Of a stretch of 5,097 nt of DNA, positions 1 through 5,097 are shown piece by piece (position 1 is the stretch's first letter; each line of letters starts with the position of its first letter). The translations under genes were made by a program, and so were the position numbers. This stretch comes from Acetobacteraceae bacterium. Its GTDB lineage: Bacteria > Pseudomonadota > Alphaproteobacteria > Acetobacterales > Acetobacteraceae. Under the pieces are notes generated by a model that was not told where the DNA came from, searched no databases, and saw only the letters and a program-made list of their open reading frames with translations. The DNA lies in contig DAICYU010000341.1 in the NCBI GenBank assembly GCA_027311485.1, positions 1 through 5,097 on the forward strand, given 5' to 3'.

Positions 1-639
1 ATCAAGGTGTGGGATATCGCGGTGCGGCTGTTTCACTGGGCGATCGTGGTGCTGATCGTGTTGGCGTGGGGCACGCAGGAATTCGACCAGATGGATTGGC
101 ATGTGTGGATCGGCTACACGATCCTGGCCTTGCTGCTGTTCCGCATCGCCTGGGGCTTTATCGGCAGCGACACCGCCCGGTTCAGCCGTTTCCTGCGCAG
201 TCCGGCCTCGGCCTTCCGCCACCTGGCCCATATCGGCCGGCGGGAAGCGGACCGGGAGATCGGGCACAACGCCGCCGGCGGCTGGATGGTGCTGGTCATG
301 CTGGTCCTGATCGGGGTGCAGGCCGGCACCGGCCTGTTCGCCAACGATGACGGCGACACCGAGGGGCCGCTGATGCACTTCGTCAGCAAGGAGCAGAGCG
401 ATTTCCTCAGCAAAATCCATTCGATCAACTTCACCCTGATCGAGGCCACGATCGTGCTGCATGTTCTGGCGATCGGGGTCTATGCGATCCTGAAGCGGCA
501 GAACCTGGTGCGTCCGATGATCCTGGGCACCAAGCCGATGCCGCCGGGAACGGTGGCGCCGCGGCTGGCCAGCCCGCTGCTGGCCCTGCTGACCCTGGCC
601 GCGGCGGCGGGGATCGTTACCTGGCTGGTTTGGCTATAA
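1..639 (+). CDS. Cytochrome b561 / CybB-like membrane protein (5' partial)
   Basis: Integral membrane di-heme cytochrome b of the cytochrome b561 / Ni,Fe-hydrogenase b-subunit type, expected to pass electrons between the quinone pool and a partner redox protein in the inner membrane. The reading frame is open from base 1 and already in family sequence there (KVWDIAVRLFHW), so the true start lies a few codons upstream; the GTG at 7 is probably internal. Numbering from base 1: first helix with RLFHW (H12), second helix near 34-54 (H34 in DWHVWIGY), the family motif GHNAAGGWM at 88-96 leading into a third helix ending QAGTGLF (107-113), and a fourth helix with H140 and H154, followed by the basic KRQNLVRPMI segment typical of the family. 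H12, H140 and H154 are the likeliest heme ligands; this is family-based inference. A further hydrophobic stretch closes the C-terminus (about 190-212). The partner (cytochrome c, hydrogenase or other) is not visible. Family call is firm, physiological role unknown. Confidence 0.88.
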   Translation: MKVWDIAVRLFHWAIVVLIVLAWGTQEFDQMDWHVWIGYTILALLLFRIAWGFIGSDTARFSRFLRSPASAFRHLAHIGRREADREIGHNAAGGWMVLVMLVLIGVQAGTGLFANDDGDTEGPLMHFVSKEQSDFLSKIHSINFTLIEATIVLHVLAIGVYAILKRQNLVRPMILGTKPMPPGTVAPRLASPLLALLTLAAAAGIVTWLVWL

Positions 640-663
640 GGCGTGTGCGACCGCGCTGGCCTG

Positions 664-1398
664 ATGAACGGTAAGTTACCCGCCAGCGACCGTCCGGTCG
701 CCGTACCCTCCCGCGCCCCCCTGGTCGCCATGCCATCCCGCGACCTGTCGGTCGTGGTGCCAACCCTGAACGCGGCGCGGCTGCTGCCTGCGACGCTCAA
801 GGCACTCGGTCCTGTGACCGAAATCGTGGTCGTCGATGGCGGCAGTGATGACGGCACGCCCGCCGTGGCGGCGGCATCCGGCGCCCGCGTGCTGACCGCG
901 CCGCGCGGCCGTGGCAGCCAGATTGCCGCCGGGGTGGCGGCGGCTGGCGGCCCGTGGCTGCTGCTGCTGCACGCCGACACCCGGCTTTCGCCGGACTGGC
1001 AGCAAGCGGCGGCGGCGCATATGGCGCGTGATCCGGCCCGGGCCGGCTATTTCCGCTTCGGGCTGGACAGCCCCGACCCCCGCGCACGGCGCCTGGAGCG
1101 TCTCGTCGCCTGGCGATCCCGCGTGCTCGGCCTGCCCTACGGTGACCAGGGATTGCTGATCCACCGTGAGACGCTGGATGCGGCCGGCGGCATCGCCCCG
1201 ATCCCGCTGATGGAGGACGTCGATCTCGTCCGGCGCCTGGGCCGCCGCCGGCTGGCGTTGCTGCCAGCCTGGGCGACCACGTCGGCTGAGCGGTGGGAGC
1301 GGGACGGGTATCTTCGCCGTTCGGGGCGGAATCTGGTGTGTTTGTCCCTGTGGTTCGCCGGCGTGCCGCCCCGGCTGATCCGCCGGCTGTATGCATGA
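664..1398 (+). CDS. Family 2 glycosyltransferase, TIGR04283 type (rSAM/selenodomain-associated transferase 2)
   Basis: GT-A fold glycosyltransferase, predicted cytoplasmic and nucleotide-sugar dependent; databases label the family an arsenosugar biosynthesis glycosyltransferase, but donor and acceptor cannot be read from sequence. Counting from the ATG at 730: VVVPTLN (8-14), VVDGGSDDGT (34-43), RGRGSQ (59-64), the metal-binding region LLHADTRL (79-86), GYFRFGLD (106-113), GLPYGDQG (134-141) and MEDVDLVRRL (161-170). No membrane anchor is evident. The start is uncertain. Family members begin a few residues before VVVPTLN, which favours ATG 730 (222 residues), but bases 664-729 have a coding-like composition (19 of 22 third positions are G or C, by hand count) and ATG 664 leaves only a 24-base gap after the cytochrome gene. 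GTG 643 is also possible. None of the three has a clear Shine-Dalgarno sequence, which suggests translational coupling to the gene upstream. The gene is probably co-transcribed with the transferase that follows. Confidence 0.87.
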   Translation: MNGKLPASDRPVAVPSRAPLVAMPSRDLSVVVPTLNAARLLPATLKALGPVTEIVVVDGGSDDGTPAVAAASGARVLTAPRGRGSQIAAGVAAAGGPWLLLLHADTRLSPDWQQAAAAHMARDPARAGYFRFGLDSPDPRARRLERLVAWRSRVLGLPYGDQGLLIHRETLDAAGGIAPIPLMEDVDLVRRLGRRRLALLPAWATTSAERWERDGYLRRSGRNLVCLSLWFAGVPPRLIRRLYA

Positions 1399-1408
1399 GA
1401 GCGGTATA

Positions 1409-1984
1409 ATGAAGGACACCGTGATCGTCTTTGCCCGCGTCCCCCGCCTGGGCACCGTGAAGCGGCGCCTGGCACGGCAGATCGGCGACCGTGCCGCCCT
1501 GCGCTTTCACCGCGCCACGCTGCTGCGCCTGCTGCGGGATCTGGCGGCATGCGGCCGGTTCGATGTCGTCGTGGCGCTCACCCCGGACCGGGCAGGGTTC
1601 CGGTTACCGCCGCGGGTGACACGCATCGACCAGGGGCACGGCGACCTGGGAACGCGCATGAGCCGTGCGTTGCGGCGCTACCGGCGGGTGGCGCTGATGG
1701 GGTGCGATATTCCGCAGGCTGGGGCGGGGGATGTGCGGGCAGCCTTCCGCGGGCTGGGCGTCGCGGATGCGGTGTTCGGACCGGCCGAGGACGGCGGCTA
1801 CTGGCTGATTGCGCTGGGACCGCGCCGCCCGGGCGATCTGTTCGGGGCGGCGCGCTGGTCGACCGAGCATGCGCTGGCCGACACGCTGGCACAATTTCGC
1901 GGACGGCAAACTGGTTTCATTCGGCAGCTTTCCGATGTGGATACAGCCGCCGATTACCACCGCCATCTTGCATCGCGCGCATAA
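1409..1984 (+). CDS. DUF2064 / TIGR04282 GT-A-fold transferase (rSAM/selenodomain-associated transferase 1)
   Basis: Small GT-A-fold transferase, 191 residues, the usual length for the family, cytoplasmic. From the ATG at 1409 it shows the family N-terminus VIVFARVPRLGTVKRRLA (5-22; family form close to FAKxPxxGxVKTRLA), the strand GCDIPQ (98-103; family GSDxPxL, here Cys in place of the usual Ser), FGPAEDGGYWLIAL (123-136), and the WSTEHALADTLA block (150-161). These resemble the nucleotide-binding and metal-binding parts of MobA/GlmU-like nucleotidyl- and glycosyltransferases; the true substrate is not established from sequence. Start chosen at 1409 because the conserved fold begins at once and a weak purine-rich stretch (GAGAGCGG, 1397-1404) lies 4 bases ahead. 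An in-frame ATG at 1391 would overlap the stop of the preceding gene (1396-1398) and add six residues without family support. The two transferases are 10 bases apart and clearly one transcription unit. Families TIGR04282 and TIGR04283 are commonly neighbours and are assigned to arsenosugar-type pathways, often with a radical SAM protein; none is seen here. Confidence 0.87.
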   Translation: MKDTVIVFARVPRLGTVKRRLARQIGDRAALRFHRATLLRLLRDLAACGRFDVVVALTPDRAGFRLPPRVTRIDQGHGDLGTRMSRALRRYRRVALMGCDIPQAGAGDVRAAFRGLGVADAVFGPAEDGGYWLIALGPRRPGDLFGAARWSTEHALADTLAQFRGRQTGFIRQLSDVDTAADYHRHLASRA

Positions 1985-2013
1985 CGACAGGGGGCGTCGC
2001 CGCCCCCCTGTCG
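1985..2013. terminator. Hairpin between convergent genes, probable bidirectional terminator
   Basis: CGACAGGGGG (1985-1994) pairs perfectly with CCCCCTGTCG (2004-2013), a 10 bp GC-rich stem with a 9-base loop. It begins directly after the TAA of the DUF2064 gene and lies 11 bases beyond the stop of the opposing hydrolase gene, the expected place for a shared terminator. There is no proper T-tract on either side (GGAAGCG after it on the plus strand, TTATGCG on the minus strand), so intrinsic termination may be weak or assisted. Confidence 0.6.
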
Positions 2014-2024
2014 GAAGCGCTCCC

Positions 2025-3272
2025 TTAAGCGAACGACTCCGTCATCGCCGAATACACCAGCGTGCGAAGGTCGCGCCGCAGCGTCAGGCGGGCATCGCTG
2101 CCCAGCACCTGCGTCATGAACACCACCGCCAGATCCTCCTTCGGGTCGATCCAGAACGCGGTTGACGCCGCCCCGCCCCAGAAGAACTCACCCACCGTGC
2201 CGGGCAGGCGGGTCCTGGCGACATTGATGGTCACGCCGCAGCCGATCGAGAAGCCGACGCCGGAATAGCCGCTCTCGCTGAACATGCCGGGCATCGCCAT
2301 ATCCGCCAGCTCCCGGTTGCCCGGCAGGTGGTTCATGCTGAACAGCGCGACGGTTTTCGGGCTGAGGATCTGCACCCCGTCCAGCGTGCCGCCGCCCAGC
2401 ATCATCCGGCAGAACCGCATGTAGTCGTGCGCGGTGGACACCAGGCCGCCGCCGCCGGATTCCAGGCTGGGCGGTTCGGCAAAGGCGCTTTGCTGGGCGT
2501 CGTCCTGCAGTTTCAGCCCGCCGCCCGGCGCCTGCACGTAGCAGGATGCGAAGCGGTCGCGCTTGTCCGGCGGGCAGAAGAAGGCGGTATCGGTCATGCC
2601 CAGCTTGTCGAACAGCCGCGTGCGCAGGAACGTGCCGAACGACATGCCGCTGAGCTTCTGCACCAGGTAGCCCATGACATCGATGGCGACCGAGTAGTTC
2701 CAGGCGGTGCCGGGGGAGAATTCCAGCGGCATGACCGACAGCCGCTCGATCATGCCCTCCAGCCCGCCTTCAGCGTTGAAGTCGGCGACCTTCTGCTGAC
2801 GGTAGGCGGCATCGACGGCGGTGCGGTTCAGGAAGCCGTAGGTCAGGCCGGCGGTGTGGGTGACCAGGTCCACCACCTTCATCGGACGCTGCACCGGCGT
2901 GGTCATGAACGCGGGCGGGCCGGCGATCAGGGTGGGCACGCCGGTGGCGTAGACACCTAGGTTCTTCCAGGCCGGGATGTGCGTCGCCACGTCGTCGTCA
3001 AGGCCGAGCAGGCCTTCCTCCACCAGCATCATCAGCGCGACCGCGGTGATGGGCTTGGTCATGGAGTAGATGCGGAAGATCGCATCCTCCCGCATCGGTT
3101 TGCGGCGTTCCAGGTCGATCTGGCCAGCGGCGCCGGTGTGTACCAGGGTGCCGCGGCGATAGACCTGTGTCAGCAGGCCGGGAAGGCGGCCGGTATCCAC
3201 GTAGCGGCGGGTCATCATGGCGTCGAGATGCGCGAGGCGTTGCGCTGACAGGCCGATCGAAGCTGGATTCAC
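2025..3272 (-). CDS. Serine hydrolase, class C beta-lactamase fold / family VIII esterase-like
   Basis: A 415-residue hydrolase of the beta-lactamase/transpeptidase-like family (Pfam Beta-lactamase; EstB-type carboxylesterases and relatives). The catalytic SxxK is S70-M-T-K73 in RIYSMTKPITA, the second motif is Y193-S-V in WNYSVAIDVMGYL, and the third, C-terminal element is W365-G-G in FFWGGAASTAFWIDP, where true class C beta-lactamases have KTG. S70 should be the nucleophile, with K73 and Y193 as general bases. The WGG form points to ester hydrolysis rather than antibiotic resistance; this is inference. No signal peptide or lipobox is present, so it is probably cytoplasmic, which also argues against a penicillin-binding or secreted beta-lactamase role. 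Length is typical (about 380-430). The start is GTG at 3272-3270, supported by GGGAG nine bases upstream. It is transcribed alone, convergent with the transferase gene and divergent from isocitrate lyase. The natural substrate is unknown. Confidence 0.9.
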   Translation of the reverse strand: MNPASIGLSAQRLAHLDAMMTRRYVDTGRLPGLLTQVYRRGTLVHTGAAGQIDLERRKPMREDAIFRIYSMTKPITAVALMMLVEEGLLGLDDDVATHIPAWKNLGVYATGVPTLIAGPPAFMTTPVQRPMKVVDLVTHTAGLTYGFLNRTAVDAAYRQQKVADFNAEGGLEGMIERLSVMPLEFSPGTAWNYSVAIDVMGYLVQKLSGMSFGTFLRTRLFDKLGMTDTAFFCPPDKRDRFASCYVQAPGGGLKLQDDAQQSAFAEPPSLESGGGGLVSTAHDYMRFCRMMLGGGTLDGVQILSPKTVALFSMNHLPGNRELADMAMPGMFSESGYSGVGFSIGCGVTINVARTRLPGTVGEFFWGGAASTAFWIDPKEDLAVVFMTQVLGSDARLTLRRDLRTLVYSAMTESFA

Positions 3273-3281
3273 TGGTGTCGT

Positions 3282-3286
3282 CTCCC
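3282..3286 (-). promoter_or_regulatory. Ribosome binding site of the serine hydrolase
   Basis: On the minus strand GGGAG lies 9 bases before the GTG at 3272-3270. It decides the start: no ATG lies in frame just upstream, and the first in-frame ATGs downstream (residues 19-20) would remove conserved N-terminal sequence. Confidence 0.6.
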
Positions 3287-3306
3287 GGTCCGGTTGTCTT
3301 CGGCGT

Positions 3307-3336
3307 ACTAACCCGGGAAGTGCGGCCGTTTGTCAA
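3307..3336 (-). promoter_or_regulatory. Candidate sigma-70 promoter for the serine hydrolase
   Basis: On the minus strand a perfect -35 box TTGACA (complement of 3331-3336) is followed after 18 bases by GTTAGT (complement of 3307-3312), a weak -10 with 3 of 6 consensus bases. Transcription would begin near 3300, giving a leader of about 28 bases that contains the GGGAG ribosome site. The exact -35 and its placement are good evidence; the poor -10 keeps this tentative. Confidence 0.35.
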
Positions 3337-3407
3337 ACCCCGCCGGGGTCCCCGGCCGCCTGCATTCTCCGCGCGTCCGACTGGCCCGCATCCTGCCTCC
3401 GACTGCC

Positions 3408-3457
3408 TTTACAAACTTTACACCTGAGCGAGCGGCGCTGTCGGCCGGTTTACACCT
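3408..3457 (+). repeat. Cluster of TTTACA direct repeats upstream of isocitrate lyase, possible operator
   Basis: TTTACA occurs three times on the plus strand: 3408-3413, 3417-3422 and 3449-3454. The last two extend to the identical nonamer TTTACACCT (3417-3425 and 3449-3457), 32 bases or about three helical turns apart; the first two are one 9-base step apart (CTTTACAAA then CTTTACACC). In a GC-rich genome this AT-rich clustering in an intergenic region is notable. The stretch AAACTTTACA resembles the AAACTTTGCAAA-type sites bound by RamB/ScfR-family regulators of glyoxylate and acetate genes, with mismatches. Assignment to such a regulator is inference. Confidence 0.4.
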
Positions 3458-3519
3458 TTGCCGAGGCGGTGCGGCTTTCCTTGGTGACTTCGCAGATGCA
3501 GCACCATAGATGCGACGGG

Positions 3520-3532
3520 CGCTTTCAAAGCG
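3520..3532. promoter_or_regulatory. Perfect 13-base palindrome before isocitrate lyase, possible operator
   Basis: CGCTTTCAAAGCG has 6 bp arms around a single central base. A one-base loop cannot form a good RNA hairpin, so a dimeric protein-binding site is more likely than a terminator. It ends 10 bases before the AAGGA ribosome site and is centred 30 bases before the isocitrate lyase ATG, where a bound repressor would overlap the start of transcription or the leader. The core CTTTCAAAG is one base short of the CTTTGCAAAG-like core of RamB-type sites; whether this is meaningful is unknown. Confidence 0.4.
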
Positions 3533-3542
3533 GGTCACTGCG

Positions 3543-3547
3543 AAGGA
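3543..3547 (+). promoter_or_regulatory. Ribosome binding site of isocitrate lyase
   Basis: AAGGA, within GAAGGA (3542-3547), stands 8 bases before the ATG at 3556. It is the best Shine-Dalgarno sequence in the window and fixes the start of isocitrate lyase, including its unusual N-terminal extension. Confidence 0.75.
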
Positions 3548-3555
3548 ATTGATAC

Positions 3556-5097
3556 ATGACTACGCCCAACTACTCCCCGGATGGTCTGACTGGCGGCGTG
3601 CCGGGTCCTTTTGGCCGCGGCACCTCCTACCACGACCAGGTCGCCCGGGTAGCGCAGCTGATCGGGACGAAGAACGGCACCTGGGACAGCATCAATCCTG
3701 AGTCCGTGGTGCGCATGCGCCTGCAGAATCGTTTCCAGACCGGCCTGGATATCGCCCGCTACACGGCGGCGATCATGCGCCGGGACATGGCGGATTATGA
3801 TGCCGACCCGGCCAACTACACCCAGTCGCTGGGCGCGTGGCACGGCTTTGTCGCGCAGCAGCAGATGATTTCCGTGAAGAAGCATTTCGGCAGCGTCAAG
3901 CGCCGCTATATCTATCTGTCCGGCTGGATGGTGGCCGCGCTGCGGTCCGAGTTCGGGCCGCTGCCGGACCAGTCGATGCATGAGAAAACCACCGTGCCCG
4001 ACCTGATCCGTGAAATCTACACCTTCCTCAAGCAGGCGGACGCGCGTGAGCTTGGTATCCTGTTCCGCGACATCGACGCCGCCCGCAAGGCCGGCGACGC
4101 CGCGAAGGAAACCGCGCTGCTGGAACGCGTGGAGAACTATGAAAGCCACGTGGTGCCGATCATTGCCGATATCGACGCCGGCTTCGGCAACGCGGAGGCC
4201 ACCTACCTGCTGGCCAGGAAGATGATCGAGGCCGGCGCCTGCGCGCTGCAGATCGAAAACCAAGTGTCCGACGAAAAGCAATGCGGCCATCAGGACGGCA
4301 AGGTAACGGTGCCGCATGAGGACTTCATCGCCAAGGTGCGCGCGGTGCGCTACGCCTTCCTGGAACTCGGGGTCGAGGACGGCGTCGTCGTCACCCGCAC
4401 CGACTCGCTGGGCGCCGGCCTGACCAAGCAGATCGCCGTCAGCCATGCGCCGGGCGACCTGGGCGACCAGTATAATTCGTTCCTGGACTGTGAGGAAATC
4501 ACCCCCGAGAACGCCCGCAATGGCGACGTGATCCTCAACCGCAACGGCAAGCTGCTGCGGCCGAAGCGGCTGCCGAGCAACCTGTTCCAGTTCCGCCCGG
4601 GCACGGGCGCGGATCGCTGCGTGCTGGACAGCATCACGTCACTGCGCAACGGCGCCGACCTGCTATGGATCGAAACCGAAAAGCCGCATGTCGAGCAGAT
4701 CGCCAGCATGATGGACCGTGTGCGGGAGGTGTTCCCGAACGCCAAGCTGGCCTACAACAACTCGCCGTCGTTCAACTGGACGCTGAGCTTCCGCCAGCAG
4801 GTGTTCGATGCCTGGAAGGAACAGGGCAGGGACGTATCCGCCTACGACCGTGGCAAGCTGATGAGCGTGGATTATGACAACACCGATCTTGCCGCCGAGG
4901 CGGATGAGCGGATCCGCACCTTCCAGGCGGATGCGGCGAAGCGGGCGGGCATCTTCCACCACCTGATCACGCTGCCGACCTACCACACGACGGCGCTGTC
5001 CACCGACAACCTGTCGAAGGAATATTTCGGCCGCCAGGGCATGCTGGGCTACGTTTTGAAAGTGCAGCGCGAGGAAATCCGCCAGGGCATCGCCTGC
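3556..5097 (+). CDS. aceA: Isocitrate lyase (3' partial)
   Basis: Isocitrate lyase splits isocitrate into glyoxylate and succinate, the first step of the glyoxylate shunt used for growth on acetate, ethanol or fatty acids; it is a soluble Mg-dependent tetramer. The frame is open for 514 codons to the window edge. Visible motifs: QNRFQTGLDIARYTAAIMR near the N-terminus, YLSGWMVAALRSEFGPLPDQSMHEKT, the metal-site strand PIIADIDAGFGN (D205, D207), the catalytic loop K241-Q-C243-G-H245 with active-site Cys243, ENQVSDEK just before it, NSPSFNW (402-408) and TLPTYHT (472-478). The sequence closely follows the long Pseudomonas/Acinetobacter-type enzyme (KQCGH rather than the KKCGH of E. coli); comparison from memory with the roughly 531-residue P. 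aeruginosa enzyme suggests 35-40 residues are missing. The catalytic loop rules out methylisocitrate lyase as the better name. The first 25 or so residues (MTTPNYSPDGLTGG and following) exceed the usual N-terminus by about 20. A good ribosome site supports this start. Probably transcribed alone from the divergent intergenic region. Confidence 0.96.
   Translation, partial: MTTPNYSPDGLTGGVPGPFGRGTSYHDQVARVAQLIGTKNGTWDSINPESVVRMRLQNRFQTGLDIARYTAAIMRRDMADYDADPANYTQSLGAWHGFVAQQQMISVKKHFGSVKRRYIYLSGWMVAALRSEFGPLPDQSMHEKTTVPDLIREIYTFLKQADARELGILFRDIDAARKAGDAAKETALLERVENYESHVVPIIADIDAGFGNAEATYLLARKMIEAGACALQIENQVSDEKQCGHQDGKVTVPHEDFIAKVRAVRYAFLELGVEDGVVVTRTDSLGAGLTKQIAVSHAPGDLGDQYNSFLDCEEITPENARNGDVILNRNGKLLRPKRLPSNLFQFRPGTGADRCVLDSITSLRNGADLLWIETEKPHVEQIASMMDRVREVFPNAKLAYNNSPSFNWTLSFRQQVFDAWKEQGRDVSAYDRGKLMSVDYDNTDLAAEADERIRTFQADAAKRAGIFHHLITLPTYHTTALSTDNLSKEYFGRQGMLGYVLKVQREEIRQGIAC

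Noticed and set aside
676..1510. Overlapping minus-strand open frames of about 237-259 codons opposite the glycosyltransferase
   Set aside because: They are Arg/Pro/Ala-rich shadow frames opposite a gene with clear GT2 motifs, and have no recognisable domain.
2328..2960. Open frame of 210 codons on the plus strand opposite the serine hydrolase
   Set aside because: The minus-strand hydrolase has all its catalytic motifs across this stretch; the plus-strand translation is His/Gln/Ala/Arg-rich with no recognisable domain.
2025..3272. Hydrolase as a genuine class C (AmpC) antibiotic-resistance beta-lactamase
   Set aside because: No signal peptide for the periplasm, YSV in place of the usual YxN, and WGG in place of the KTG triad; the pattern fits family VIII esterases better.
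3449..3477. TTTACA at 3449 as a -35 box for isocitrate lyase
   Set aside because: The sequence 17 bases on (CGGCTT) is not a -10 box, and the same hexamer is repeated twice more, which fits an operator repeat better than a promoter element.
3481..3511. Possible plus-strand promoter TTGGTG (3481-3486), 18-base spacer, CATAGA (3505-3510) for isocitrate lyase
   Set aside because: Position is sensible, but each box matches the sigma-70 consensus at only about half its bases, so it is not better supported than chance in this region.
3167..3552. Small plus-strand open frames of 86-111 codons across the divergent intergenic region
   Set aside because: They overlap the hydrolase start, its promoter-like elements and the repeats, are Arg/Pro/Ser-rich, and have no ribosome site or family resemblance.
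3535..4446. Open frame of about 303 codons on the minus strand within isocitrate lyase
   Set aside because: It lies wholly opposite an unmistakable isocitrate lyase and has low-complexity His/Gly/Ala/Val composition typical of antisense frames in GC-rich DNA, with no family motif recognised.

Overview
The window is a GC-rich, densely coded chromosomal segment. Codon choice (strong preference for C/G in third position) and the kind of isocitrate lyase point to a proteobacterium, most likely an alphaproteobacterium of the Rhodospirillales/Acetobacteraceae type. That taxonomic call is inference from protein resemblance, not from a marker gene. No tRNA, rRNA, CRISPR array, insertion sequence or phage gene was seen.

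Layout. (1) Bases 1-1984, plus strand: a compact three-gene run. It holds a membrane cytochrome b561-type protein (cut at its 5' end by the window edge), a family 2 glycosyltransferase of the TIGR04283 type, and a DUF2064/TIGR04282 GT-A-fold transferase. The last two families are regularly found side by side; annotation databases link them to a radical SAM protein and arsenosugar biosynthesis, but no radical SAM gene is visible here. (2) Bases 1985-2013: a strong GC-rich hairpin between convergent genes, probably a two-way terminator. (3) Bases 2025-3272, minus strand: a cytoplasmic serine hydrolase of the class C beta-lactamase / family VIII esterase fold, starting at GTG. (4) Bases 3273-3555: a 283-base divergent intergenic region with a perfect TTGACA box facing the hydrolase, three TTTACA repeats and a perfect 13-base palindrome just ahead of the next gene. 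(5) Bases 3556-5097, plus strand: isocitrate lyase, open to the right window edge, so its last few tens of residues are missing.

Functionally these look like three separate units: a membrane electron-transfer protein with two sugar/nucleotidyl-type transferases, a stand-alone hydrolase, and the first enzyme of the glyoxylate shunt with its own control region. All the proteins belong to known families, and I see no convincing undescribed system. The points most worth a second look are the repeat/palindrome architecture upstream of isocitrate lyase, the Gly/Pro-containing N-terminal extension of that enzyme, and the transferase pair lying beside a cytochrome b561 without its usual radical SAM partner.
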